From NCBI RefSeq assembly GCF_001673535.1, contig NZ_LZLY01000160.1:61634-125633 (forward strand): a stretch of DNA of 64,000 bases. The letters run 5' to 3'. The number at the start of each line of letters is the position of its first letter. Position 1 is the first letter of the stretch. Below are positions 51,063-59,722 of the stretch, in pieces. The DNA is from Mycobacterium sp. 1081908.1 (lineage in GTDB: Bacteria; Actinomycetota; Actinomycetes; Mycobacteriales; Mycobacteriaceae). A model generated the notes under the pieces. That model was not told the origin of the DNA. It made no database searches and was given only the letters and a program-made list of their open reading frames with translations. A program made the position numbers and the translations under genes.

Positions 51063-51599
51063 GTGGCATCCAACGGCCCACCGGACGACTTCCACAACCA
51101 GCGGACGCAGTATGCGAATTACGGCGCCCTGGGTGGGTCCCCTGCGCCGGGTGAAGCTCCGGCGGAACCGCCGCCCGACCAGCCGGAGCAACCCGAGGCG
51201 CTCGATCCCTTCGAGCAGCAACCGGAGCCCACCCCGTGGTACCGGAAACCCGCCGGGATCATCGCCTGGATCGTCGCGGTTCTGATCCTGCTCGCGCTGA
51301 TCGTCTACGGGCTCATGGAGCTGATCCAGGGCGGCGGCCACGGGACCAGCCCCAGCCCGAGCACCACGAGCAGCACCACCACGACGACGACCACCACGAC
51401 GACGCCGACGACCACCGAATCGTCGGCGCCGCCGCCCACCAGCAGCGCCGCCGAGCCGCCGGCACAGCAGCCGACCCAGCAGCCCACGCGTCAGCCGACC
51501 CAGCAGCAGCCGACGCATCGACACCACATGCCGCAACTGCCGTCGGTGATCACCATTCCCGATGGGCCCGTGGTCACGTTGCCGCCGGGCATGTCGTAA
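51063..51599 (+). CDS. Single-pass membrane protein with Thr/Ser/Gln-rich tail
   Basis: This is a 178-residue protein from GTG 51063. The N-terminal 60 residues are acidic and Pro-rich (APAEPPPDQPEQPEALDPF). PWYRKPAGI leads into one helix (about 64-84). The rest is a low-complexity tail of Thr/Ser then Gln/Pro (SSTTTTTTTTTTPTTTES, QQPTRQPTQQQP), ending TIPDGPVVTLPPGMS. No domain was recognised. It ends 13 bases before the Hsp70-like gene, and the two share PWY[RK][KR] before the helix, so they probably form a pair. Confidence 0.75.
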   Translation: MASNGPPDDFHNQRTQYANYGALGGSPAPGEAPAEPPPDQPEQPEALDPFEQQPEPTPWYRKPAGIIAWIVAVLILLALIVYGLMELIQGGGHGTSPSPSTTSSTTTTTTTTTTPTTTESSAPPPTSSAAEPPAQQPTQQPTRQPTQQQPTHRHHMPQLPSVITIPDGPVVTLPPGMS

Positions 51600-51612
51600 T
51601 GGGGTGCGCGTC

Positions 51613-53256
51613 ATGAGCGAGGCGCTGGGGTTGTCGATCGGGGCGGCCAACCTGGTTGCGGTCCGTTCGGGCCGCGCCCCGGTGGTCCGCAGTTCGGTCC
51701 TGACTCTGTTCGAGAACCGGCCCACCGAAATCGGCCTTCCGGAGGAAAACCCGAACCTGACCGAATCCGGGCTGGTGCTGCGCGGTTTCGTCGAGCGGGT
51801 CGGGGACCGGGCCCCGCTGGTCGCGGCCGACGGGACGAAGTACCAAGGCGAGGTGCTGACGGTCGAGGCGATCGAGGCCATGGCCCGCACGGTTGGCTAC
51901 GGCACACCGGTCACCGTCGCGGTGCCCGCTTACTGGTCGGAGGCTCAGACCACCGCGCTCCGCGATGAATTCTTCGCCCAGCCGGACCTGAACCGAGGCG
52001 GTGTGGCACCGGCCCTGATCTCCGACGCCACCGCGGCGCTGGCGACGCTGCGCGCCCACCCCGGATTCCCGGCCGGCGTCGTCGCGGTGTGCGATTTCGG
52101 CGCCAGCGGCACCAGCGTCACGTTGATCAATGCCGGGTCGACGCTGGCGCAGATCGGTCCGTCGGTGCGGTACACCGACTTCTCCGGCGACGCGATCGAT
52201 CAGCTCATCCTCGACTACGTGCGGTCGGGCGGCTCCGACGCCACCAGCACCGACCTGGCCGGCACCGCGCGGATCGGCGCGCAGGCGCGCCAGCTCGCCG
52301 AATGCCGCCGCGCCAAGGAGCAGCTGTCGGGCGCCGCCGCGTCCGGTGGCGAGGTCCGGCTTTCCCGCGCGGAACTCGAGCAGCTCATCTCGCAACCGCT
52401 GGACGGTTTCGTCAGCACGGTGGAAGACACGTTGCAGCGCAACGGGATTCAACTATCAGGTCTGGCGGCCGTGGCGGCCGTCGGTGGGGGTGCGAGCATC
52501 CCGCTGATCGCCGCGCGCCTCTCGGAGCGCCTGCGGGTGCCGATCCACACCGCGCCACATCCCGCGCTCGCCGCCGCAGTCGGCGCCTCGGTGCTGGGCC
52601 AGCAGCAGGCCGCCGCCGGCCTGGCGACCGCCGCGAGTCCCGTCGTCGAAAACCCGACCGAACTGGTCGAGACGGCCAAGGTCGTCGACGGCGGTCCCGC
52701 CCTGGCGTGGTCGGCGGACGCCGACGACTCGGCCGAGCCGGTGCCGTACGTCGGCCCCGACATGACGGGCGAATACGGCCGGGAGCCAACGACATCCGGC
52801 GAGGCGGACAGCGGCCGACTGGCCGCCGCGACCGGGACGCTGCCCTGGTACAAGCGCACCGCGCTGGTGTTGAGCGTCGTCGGCGCGGCCGCGGCGGTGC
52901 TGGTCGCGGTGGTGCTGGCGCTGACCCTGGGCCACCCGAAAACCAACCCGACCAACAACACGCCGCCCACCGAACCCGCGCCACCGCAGACGTCGCAAAC
53001 CGAGACGATCACGGAGCCGAACGGCACCACCACCGTGACGGTGCTCCCGCCCCCACCGGCCCCGCCGTCGTCGTCGACGACGCAGCCGCCGCCGAGCACC
53101 ACGACCAGCAGCCCGCCGCCCACCACCACGACGGCGGCTCCGACCACCACGAGCGCCCAGCCGACGACGTCGCAGGCGACCACCACCGCGGCCCCGACGA
53201 CCACCCGGCAACGGCCGCTGCCGCTGCCCCTGCCGCAACCGCCGTTCGGGCGTTAG
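51613..53256 (+). CDS. Membrane-anchored Hsp70-like protein with Thr/Pro-rich extracytoplasmic tail (Rv0312-like)
   Basis: This 547-residue protein has an actin/Hsp70-type ATPase fold: phosphate motif ALGLSIGAANLVAV at the start, VAVCDFGASGTSVTL (Asp161), and adenosine motif VGGGASIPLI near 290. The Hsp70 substrate-binding domain is missing. One helix at about 416-439 follows PWYKRTALV, then a Thr/Pro/Ser-rich tail. The layout follows M. tuberculosis Rv0312. The ATPase would be cytoplasmic and the tail outside. Role unknown. Confidence 0.85.
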   Translation: MSEALGLSIGAANLVAVRSGRAPVVRSSVLTLFENRPTEIGLPEENPNLTESGLVLRGFVERVGDRAPLVAADGTKYQGEVLTVEAIEAMARTVGYGTPVTVAVPAYWSEAQTTALRDEFFAQPDLNRGGVAPALISDATAALATLRAHPGFPAGVVAVCDFGASGTSVTLINAGSTLAQIGPSVRYTDFSGDAIDQLILDYVRSGGSDATSTDLAGTARIGAQARQLAECRRAKEQLSGAAASGGEVRLSRAELEQLISQPLDGFVSTVEDTLQRNGIQLSGLAAVAAVGGGASIPLIAARLSERLRVPIHTAPHPALAAAVGASVLGQQQAAAGLATAASPVVENPTELVETAKVVDGGPALAWSADADDSAEPVPYVGPDMTGEYGREPTTSGEADSGRLAAATGTLPWYKRTALVLSVVGAAAAVLVAVVLALTLGHPKTNPTNNTPPTEPAPPQTSQTETITEPNGTTTVTVLPPPPAPPSSSTTQPPPSTTTSSPPPTTTTAAPTTTSAQPTTSQATTTAAPTTTRQRPLPLPLPQPPFGR

Positions 53257-53377
53257 CCGCAGGCCACGGCTACTGCCGATCCGCGACTTAGGGCAACCTA
53301 TCTCGCGTCGAAAGCTACCCAGATGTCACTATGAGCAAGCCTCAGTAGGCACAAACTAGGAATTGGGGAGACCTTCT

Positions 53378-56287
53378 GTGACCACGCAAACGCTCATCAG
53401 ACTGATCATCGGACTGGGCATGACCGTGGTGGTGGGCGCTTTCGCCGTGCGCCGAGTCTTGTGGCTGAACAAGCTGGTCATGTCCGGCCAGCCGGCCAGC
53501 GGGCGCGCCGACCATGTCGGTAACCGCATCTGGGCGGAACTCGCCGAGGTGTTCGGGCAGCGCAAGCTGCTGAAGTGGTCGCTGCCCGGCCTGGCGCACT
53601 TCTTCACGATGTGGGGCTTTTTCATCCTGCTGACGGTCTACATCGAGGCCTACGGCGTGCTGTTCCAGCCGAACTTCCACATTCCGATCATCGGCCGCTG
53701 GGACGCGCTGGGCGCCCTGCAGGACTTCTTCGCGCTGGCCGTGCTGACCGGCATCGTCACCTTCGCGATCATCCGGCTGCGCACCGAGCCGAAAGAGTAC
53801 GGCCGCCAGTCCCGCTTCTACGGCTCACACACCGGCGGCGCGTGGCTGATCCTGTTCATGATCTTCAACGTCATCTGGACCTACGCCATCTTCCGCGGGG
53901 CGTCGGTGAACGCCCTCGGCGACGAATTCCCGTACGGCCGCGGCGCTTTCTTCAGCCACCTGATGGGATCGCTGCTGCAGCCGTTGGGGCACAACACCAA
54001 CGAGATCGTCGAGACCGTCGCCCTGATGCTGCACATCGGCGTCATGCTGGCCTTCCTGCTGATCGTGTTGCACTCCAAGCACTTACACATCTTCCTGGCG
54101 CCCATCAACGTCATCTTCAAGCGCCTGCCCGACGGGCTCGGCCCGCTGCTGCCGATCGAGTCCGACGGCAAGCCGATCGACTTCGAAAACCCGCCCGACG
54201 ACGCCCAATTCGGCCGCGGCAAGATCGAAGACTTCACCTGGAAGGGCATGCTCGACTTCGCCACCTGCACCGAGTGCGGGCGCTGCCAGTCGCAGTGTCC
54301 GGCCTGGAACACCGGAAAGCCGCTGTCGCCCAAGCTCGTCATCATGGACCTGCGCGACCACTGGATGGCCAAGGCGCCATACATCCTGGGCGACAAGGAG
54401 ACTCCGCTCGAGAACACCCCGGAGGGCGGGGTCGCCGAGAACCTGAGCGGCGAGAAGCACGCTGAGGAGCATCACGTCCCCGAATCGGGCTTCGGCCGCG
54501 TGATGGGCTCCGGTCCGGAGCAGGCCACCCGCCCGCTGGTCGGCACCGCCGAGCAGGGCGGCGTCATCGACCCCGACGTGCTGTGGTCCTGCGTGACCTG
54601 CGGCGCGTGCGTCGAGCAGTGCCCGGTGGACATCGAGCACGTCGACCACATCGTCGACATGCGCCGCTACCAGGTGATGATGGAGTCGGAGTTCCCCTCC
54701 GAGCTGTCGGTGCTGTTCAAAAACCTTGAGACCAAGGCCAATCCGTGGGGCCAGAACGCCTCGGACCGGACCAATTGGATCGACGAGGTCGACTTCGACG
54801 TCCCGGTCTACGGCGAGGACGTCGACAGCTTCGACGGCTTCGAGTACCTGTTCTGGGTGGGCTGCGCCGGCGCCTACGACGACAAGGCGAAGAAGACCAC
54901 CAAGGCCGTCGCCGAGCTGCTGGCCGTCGCCGGCGTGAAGTACCTGGTGCTGGGGACCGGCGAAACCTGCAACGGCGACTCCGCGCGCCGGTCGGGCAAC
55001 GAGTTCCTGTTCCAGCAACTGGCCGCGCAAGCCGTCGAGACCCTGGACGGGCTGTTCGAGGGCGTGGAGACCGTCGACCGCAAGATCGTCGTCACATGCC
55101 CGCACTGCTTCAACACCCTGGGCAAGGAATACCGGCAGCTGGGCTCCAACTACACCGTCTTGCACCACACGCAGCTGCTCAACCGGCTGATCCGCGACAA
55201 AAAACTGGTGCCCGTTACCTCCGTCTCCCAAGAGATCACGTATCACGACCCGTGCTACCTGGGCCGGCACAACAAGGTGTACGAGGCGCCGCGCGAGCTG
55301 ATCGGCGCCGCCGGGGCCACCCTCACCGAAATGCCGCGCCACGCCGAGCGCAGCTTCTGCTGCGGCGCGGGCGGTGCGCGCATGTGGATGGAAGAGCACA
55401 TCGGCAAGCGGATCAACCACGAACGCGTCGACGAGGCCCTGGCGACAGGCGCCGCCACCATCGCCACCGGCTGCCCGTTCTGCCGCGTGATGGTCACCGA
55501 CGGCGTCAACGACCGGCAGGAAGAAGCCGGCCGCAGCGGCGTCGAGGTGCTGGACGTGGCCCAGGTGCTGCTCGGGTCGATCGAGTACGACAAGGCGACG
55601 CTGCCCGAAAAGGGCACCGCCGCGAAGGAGGCCGAGAAGCGGGCCGCCTCGGCGCCCAAGGCCGCGGCCCCCGCCGCGCCCGCCGAGGCGCCGGCCAAGG
55701 TCGAGGAGCCTGCCAAGGCCGCCGAGCCGGAGCCGGCCAAGGCCAGCTCCCCGGCGCCCGCCGCGCCCGCCGCGCCCGCCAAGGGGTTGGGCATCGCCGG
55801 CGGCGCCAAGCGCCCCGGCGCCAAGAAGGCCGCGCCCGCGGCGAAGGCAACCGAGGCAGCGCCGGCCGAGCCGGCCGCGCCGGCCGAAGAGGCCAAGGCC
55901 CCCGCCGCTCCGGCGAAGGGGCTCGGCCTCGCGGCCGGCGCCAAGCGGCCCGGCGCCAAGAAGGCCGCACCCGCAGCGCCCGCGGCCAAGGCAACCGAAG
56001 CGCCCGCCGAGCCGGCCGCACCGGCCGAAGAGGCCAAGGCTCCAGCGGCTCCCGCCGCACCGGTGAAGGGGCTCGGCATCGCCGCCGGCGCCAAGCGACC
56101 GGGCGTCAAGAAGGCCGCTGCCCCAGCCAAGCCCGCCGAGGCCCCGGCCGAGCAACCGGAGGCCAAGGCCGAGCCGCAGCAAAAGCCGGAGCCGTCGGCG
56201 GAGCCCGACGGCGACGCGGCAAAGCCCGAAACCCCGGTAAAGGGCCTGGGCATCGCACGCGGCGCCCGGCCGCCGGGCAAGCGTTAA
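53378..56287 (+). CDS. Iron-sulphur-binding reductase (Rv0338c orthologue)
   Basis: This 969-residue protein starts at GTG 53378 after GGGGAG (53366-53370). Several N-terminal helices (LIIGLGMTVVVGAF, FTMWGFFILLTVYIE) lead to two ferredoxin-type clusters CTECGRCQSQCP and CVTCGACVEQCP. Two CCG domains follow (VGCAGAYDDK, CPHCFNTLGKEY, YHDPCYLGRHN, FCCGAGGARMW). It follows M. tuberculosis Rv0338c, an essential reductase. The C-terminal 230 residues are Ala/Pro/Lys-rich, with four KGLGxAxGAxRPGxKK-like units. Confidence 0.95.
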   Translation: MTTQTLIRLIIGLGMTVVVGAFAVRRVLWLNKLVMSGQPASGRADHVGNRIWAELAEVFGQRKLLKWSLPGLAHFFTMWGFFILLTVYIEAYGVLFQPNFHIPIIGRWDALGALQDFFALAVLTGIVTFAIIRLRTEPKEYGRQSRFYGSHTGGAWLILFMIFNVIWTYAIFRGASVNALGDEFPYGRGAFFSHLMGSLLQPLGHNTNEIVETVALMLHIGVMLAFLLIVLHSKHLHIFLAPINVIFKRLPDGLGPLLPIESDGKPIDFENPPDDAQFGRGKIEDFTWKGMLDFATCTECGRCQSQCPAWNTGKPLSPKLVIMDLRDHWMAKAPYILGDKETPLENTPEGGVAENLSGEKHAEEHHVPESGFGRVMGSGPEQATRPLVGTAEQGGVIDPDVLWSCVTCGACVEQCPVDIEHVDHIVDMRRYQVMMESEFPSELSVLFKNLETKANPWGQNASDRTNWIDEVDFDVPVYGEDVDSFDGFEYLFWVGCAGAYDDKAKKTTKAVAELLAVAGVKYLVLGTGETCNGDSARRSGNEFLFQQLAAQAVETLDGLFEGVETVDRKIVVTCPHCFNTLGKEYRQLGSNYTVLHHTQLLNRLIRDKKLVPVTSVSQEITYHDPCYLGRHNKVYEAPRELIGAAGATLTEMPRHAERSFCCGAGGARMWMEEHIGKRINHERVDEALATGAATIATGCPFCRVMVTDGVNDRQEEAGRSGVEVLDVAQVLLGSIEYDKATLPEKGTAAKEAEKRAASAPKAAAPAAPAEAPAKVEEPAKAAEPEPAKASSPAPAAPAAPAKGLGIAGGAKRPGAKKAAPAAKATEAAPAEPAAPAEEAKAPAAPAKGLGLAAGAKRPGAKKAAPAAPAAKATEAPAEPAAPAEEAKAPAAPAAPVKGLGIAAGAKRPGVKKAAAPAKPAEAPAEQPEAKAEPQQKPEPSAEPDGDAAKPETPVKGLGIARGARPPGKR

Positions 56288-56459
56288 TCGCAGATACCGC
56301 CGCCACTCGGCTCTTGTGACCTTTCGGTCACCCATCTCGACCTGGTCGGCCACCACGACAGCGCCGCTCGTGTCGCGCTGCGAGCGCCGTCGCAACGTGC
56401 GACACTGCGTCCACGCCGACAACGACGCGGTCAATAGGGGGTTACGAGAGGACGAACTG

Positions 56460-56693
56460 ATGAAGCGGGCGATAATCGGCGTTTCGGCGGCAGCAGCGAT
56501 GACACTGGCCCCCCTGTTCGTTCCAGCAGCAAAAGCAAGGGCTGACGATCCCTGCGCCGGCGTCACCGATCCCGCCGCCCACCAGACTTGCCTCAACGGA
56601 TTCATGCCCCATGACCCCACGCGCCGACACCTTCTGGGCGATTGCGAGGGGGCCAGCCCCCTGGACGGACAGGTCGGCCAAGTCTGTGGCTAG
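56460..56693 (+). CDS. Small secreted cysteine-containing protein, first copy
   Basis: This 77-residue protein has a signal peptide ending near ARADDP. The mature part has four cysteines: DPCAGVTDPAAHQTCL, then GDCEGASPLDGQVGQVCG. GAGAGGAC precedes ATG 56460. The paralogue at 56802 shares ADDPCAG, DPAA.Q.C and SPL.GQ.GQ.C. No known family was recognised; possibly a mycobacterium-specific small exported protein. Confidence 0.75.
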   Translation: MKRAIIGVSAAAAMTLAPLFVPAAKARADDPCAGVTDPAAHQTCLNGFMPHDPTRRHLLGDCEGASPLDGQVGQVCG

Positions 56694-56801
56694 CTTCTAG
56701 CGCCTTCTCTCAATAAAGAGGCGTGCCACGGCAGGGATTTTGCGCGATTCTGGAGTGGCGACAATACGGGGGCCATTTCGCGGGCGCGAAGGGACGAAGT
56801 G

Positions 56802-57086
56802 GTGAAGACGGCAATAATGGGCGCGGCAGCAGCCATAGCACTGGCATCCATGTGCATTCCACCACCACAAGCACGCGCCGACGATCCTTGTGCCGGCATC
56901 AACGATCCCGCTGCCCCCCAGGCTTGCGTCGACGCACCCCCGCCCGACGAGCCGCTCCAGCGATACCGAAACGATTGCCAGGCCAGCCCCCTGTACGGCC
57001 AGTTGGGGCAAATTTGTCGGGACCTCTGGGTGCCCAAATCTGTGCCGCCCGATCGAGGGCGGGCCAGCGAGTCGGCAATTCTCTAA
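56802..57086 (+). CDS. Small secreted cysteine-containing protein, second copy
   Basis: This 94-residue paralogue of the gene at 56460 has a signal peptide ending near ARADDP, then DPCAGINDPAAPQACVD, NDCQASPLYGQLGQICRD. GTG 56802 aligns with the ATG of the first copy; another GTG lies three bases earlier. The tail after ICRD is longer and basic. The two copies are separated by 108 bases. Confidence 0.72.
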   Translation: MKTAIMGAAAAIALASMCIPPPQARADDPCAGINDPAAPQACVDAPPPDEPLQRYRNDCQASPLYGQLGQICRDLWVPKSVPPDRGRASESAIL

Positions 57087-57120
57087 CGGGGGTTTGCTAG
57101 GGGCCGGCTGGGCGTTCGTC

Positions 57121-58203
57121 TCATCCGCCTGCCGGAGGTCGCCGCATGATGGTGCCGAAGATCGGCGGTCCATAGCCTTTCTCCGTCGGCTTATCCTGCT
57201 GGGCCTTACGCGCTCCCGGCGGCATCGGCGGGACGAACATCGGGACCAGCGGCGCGCCGTCGGCCGTCGTTGCGATCAATGGCGCCTCTGCGGCGGACAG
57301 CTGGACCGGGGACGTGACCGCGGACGGCGGGACCACGAGGTTGCTGACGTACATTCCGGTGCCCATAGAAGCGGCGACAGAAGACTCGGCGGGCGCATAG
57401 GCGGCGGCAGCGTAGGCGTTGGGAGCCCCTCCCACGGCCTCGGGACCGGTGAGGTTGTAGGCGATGGCCAGGTTGCGGGGGGTGGCGGCCAGGACGTCCG
57501 GGTACTGACCGGGGAAGAAATCGTGGCCGCTCATGATCAAGCCAAGCTCGGCCTGCGGGTTGAAAATACCGCTGCTGACCAGGCTTTCCAGATAGGCGTT
57601 CACGGTCTGAACGAACGGATTGTCGAGGATCCCCTGGGCGGGTGCTGCGGCCGCGGTGACGGCGGCCGTTTGAGCCGCGGCGGCGGTCGGAGTGGTCATC
57701 GGGGACGGGGAGTTAAACGTCGGCATCGCCATGGTCTGCAGGCTGGTGGCTTGGTAGCCCAGCATGGCGGTCGTGTTGTCCGCCCACATCTGCAGGTACT
57801 GAATCTCGGTGGCGGCGATGGCCGGGAAGTTGATGCCGAAGAAGTTCGTCGCGATCAGATCGGCCAACAGCGTGCGGTTGGCGGCGACCACGCTGGGGTG
57901 CACTACTGCAGTCTTGGTGGCGACGAACGAGCTGGCCATGGTGGTAGCCGCCATCGACATCTGAGCGGCCTGGGCAGCGGCGTTGTGTAGCCAGGCGATG
58001 TAGGGAAGGGAAGACAGGGTCATCGCCGTCGCTGATGGACCCTGCCAGGGAATGCTCGCCACGGTGGAGGCGTAGTCAGCGGCGGTCTGTCCCAGCTCGG
58101 TCACCAGCTGGCGCCAGGCGTTGGCAGCGGTGAGCAACGATCCGGGCCCCGGCCCTGAATGAATCAGTGCTGATGTGATCTCGGGGGGAGCCCAGAAATC
58201 CAC
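57121..58203 (-). CDS. PPE-family protein
   Basis: This 360-residue protein starts VDFWAPPEITSALIHSGPGPG, with WQG near 53 (SIPWQGPSATAM) and NFFGINFPAIAATEIQYLQMWADN. It continues with an Ala/Thr-rich region and ends with MPPGARKAQQDKPTEKGYGPPIFGTIMRRPP, the C-terminus shared by mycobacterial PPE-SVP-related proteins. No enzymatic domain was recognised. It is divergent from aspC, and no PE partner is adjacent. Confidence 0.9.
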   Translation of the reverse strand: MDFWAPPEITSALIHSGPGPGSLLTAANAWRQLVTELGQTAADYASTVASIPWQGPSATAMTLSSLPYIAWLHNAAAQAAQMSMAATTMASSFVATKTAVVHPSVVAANRTLLADLIATNFFGINFPAIAATEIQYLQMWADNTTAMLGYQATSLQTMAMPTFNSPSPMTTPTAAAAQTAAVTAAAAPAQGILDNPFVQTVNAYLESLVSSGIFNPQAELGLIMSGHDFFPGQYPDVLAATPRNLAIAYNLTGPEAVGGAPNAYAAAAYAPAESSVAASMGTGMYVSNLVVPPSAVTSPVQLSAAEAPLIATTADGAPLVPMFVPPMPPGARKAQQDKPTEKGYGPPIFGTIMRRPPAGG

Positions 58204-58422
58204 GACTACCCTGTCAAAGCTCCGAGTCGAATCTCGACGCCCCGCATTCGGGCCTCCCTTTCGGTCACGTTCCTAAACGGCGAAGTGCCCGATTCGTCGA
58301 AACGAGCGTATCGCTTGTTTACTCGCGCCGGGAATAGCGAAAATTTCGCCCGCCGGGCGGGCGTTGATCACAGATTGAGGTCCGTCAGCAAATTTCAGTG
58401 GACAGCGATGGCACCATAGGGA

Positions 58423-58436
58423 GGTGAGTACTCACC
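58423..58436. promoter_or_regulatory. 14-base palindrome covering the aspC start codon
   Basis: GGTGAGTACTCACC is perfectly symmetric and contains the GTG start (58424-58426). AGGGAGG lies just upstream. It may be an operator or an RNA hairpin that affects initiation. Confidence 0.45.
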
Positions 58437-59686
58437 AGCTGCCCGTGCACGCCGTCGGCCATCATCGGCAGCGGTCCTTCGCGCAGTCGTCCAAACTGCA
58501 GGACGTCCTGTACGAGATCCGCGGCCCGGTGCACCAGCACGCCGCGCGGCTGGAGGCCGAGGGACACCGCATCCTCAAGCTCAACATCGGCAACCCGGCC
58601 CCGTTCGGCTTCGAGGCGCCCGACGTGATCATGCGCGACATGATCCAGGCCCTGCCCTACGCCCAGGGCTACTCCGACTCGCAGGGCATCCTGCCCGCCC
58701 GGCGCGCGGTGGTCACCCGCTACGAACTGGTCGAGGGCTTCCCGCGGTTCGACGTCGACGACGTCTACCTGGGAAACGGAGTATCCGAGCTCATCACGAT
58801 GACCCTGCAGGCCCTGCTCGACAACGGCGACCAGGTGCTGATCCCGGCGCCTGACTACCCGCTGTGGACGGCGTCGACCTCGCTGGCCGGCGGCACACCC
58901 GTGCACTACCTGTGCGACGAGACCCAGAACTGGCAGCCCGACATCGCCGACCTGGAATCCAAGATCACCGAGCGCACCAAGGCGCTGGTGGTGATCAACC
59001 CGAACAACCCCACCGGCGCCGTCTACAGCCGCGAGATCCTCACCCAGATGGTCGACCTGGCGCGCAGGCATCAACTGCTGCTGCTGGCCGACGAGATCTA
59101 CGACAAGATCCTGTATGACGACGCCAAGCACATCAGCCTCGCCACGCTGGCGCCCGACATGTTGTGCCTGACCTTCAATGGCCTATCGAAGGCCTACCGG
59201 GTCGCCGGCTACCGGGCCGGCTGGCTGGCGATCACCGGGCCCAAGGAGCACGCCAGCAGCTTCATCGAGGGCATCAACCTGCTGGCCAACATGCGGCTGT
59301 GCCCCAACGTCCCGGCGCAGCACGCGATCCAGGTCGCCCTCGGTGGCCACCAGAGCATCGAAGACCTGGTGCTGCCCGGCGGTCGGCTCCTCGAGCAACG
59401 CGACGTCGCCTGGGCCAAGCTCAACGAGATTCCCGGGGTGTCCTGCGTCAAACCCGAGGGCGCCCTGTATGCGTTTCCCCGGCTGGATCCCGAGGTCTAT
59501 GACATCGAGGACGACGAGCAGCTCGTCCTCGAGCTGCTGTTGTCCGAGAAGATCCTGGTCACCCAGGGCACCGGGTTCAATTGGCCGGCGCCCGATCACC
59601 TGCGCATCGTGACCCTGCCGTGGTCGCGCGATCTGGCCGCCGCGATCGAGCGGCTGGGCAACTTCCTGGCCGGCTACCGGCAATAG
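58424..59686 (+). CDS. aspC: PLP-dependent aspartate/alanine aminotransferase AspC
   Basis: This 420-residue class I aminotransferase has PNNPTGAVYS, ADEIYDKILYDD (Asp223 contacts the PLP ring nitrogen), and NGLSKAYRVAGYRAGW with the Schiff-base Lys256. It follows M. tuberculosis Rv0337c nearly word for word. Related enzymes also act as alanine/valine aminotransferases. It is on the same strand as the Fe-S reductase gene, as in M. tuberculosis, with a PPE gene and two small genes between. The start GTG lies inside a palindrome. Confidence 0.95.
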   Translation: MSTHQLPVHAVGHHRQRSFAQSSKLQDVLYEIRGPVHQHAARLEAEGHRILKLNIGNPAPFGFEAPDVIMRDMIQALPYAQGYSDSQGILPARRAVVTRYELVEGFPRFDVDDVYLGNGVSELITMTLQALLDNGDQVLIPAPDYPLWTASTSLAGGTPVHYLCDETQNWQPDIADLESKITERTKALVVINPNNPTGAVYSREILTQMVDLARRHQLLLLADEIYDKILYDDAKHISLATLAPDMLCLTFNGLSKAYRVAGYRAGWLAITGPKEHASSFIEGINLLANMRLCPNVPAQHAIQVALGGHQSIEDLVLPGGRLLEQRDVAWAKLNEIPGVSCVKPEGALYAFPRLDPEVYDIEDDEQLVLELLLSEKILVTQGTGFNWPAPDHLRIVTLPWSRDLAAAIERLGNFLAGYRQ

Positions 59687-59722
59687 GCGGGTGCCGACCC
59701 GGCGCCCTCTACCCTCGACCGG

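Noticed and set aside
50211..51890. 559-codon antisense frame over the PPE-lipase, Thr-rich and Hsp70-like genes
   Set aside because: It crosses three real genes and contains Arg/Gly-rich runs typical of shadow frames.
53041..53220. Thr/Pro repeats as a tandem-repeat or CRISPR array
   Set aside because: The units are irregular codon repeats in a coding tail and have no spacers.
53363..53377. TTG start for the Fe-S reductase
   Set aside because: This TTG is part of the ribosome-binding site of GTG 53378, which also matches the start of Rv0338c.
55680..56280. Ala/Pro/Lys repeats as a CRISPR-like array
   Set aside because: The units are in frame, encode a protein tail and vary in length.
54083..56620. 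845-codon open frame antisense to the Fe-S reductase gene
   Set aside because: It mirrors a well-recognised gene in G+C-rich DNA and gives low-complexity Gly/Leu/Arg text without domains.
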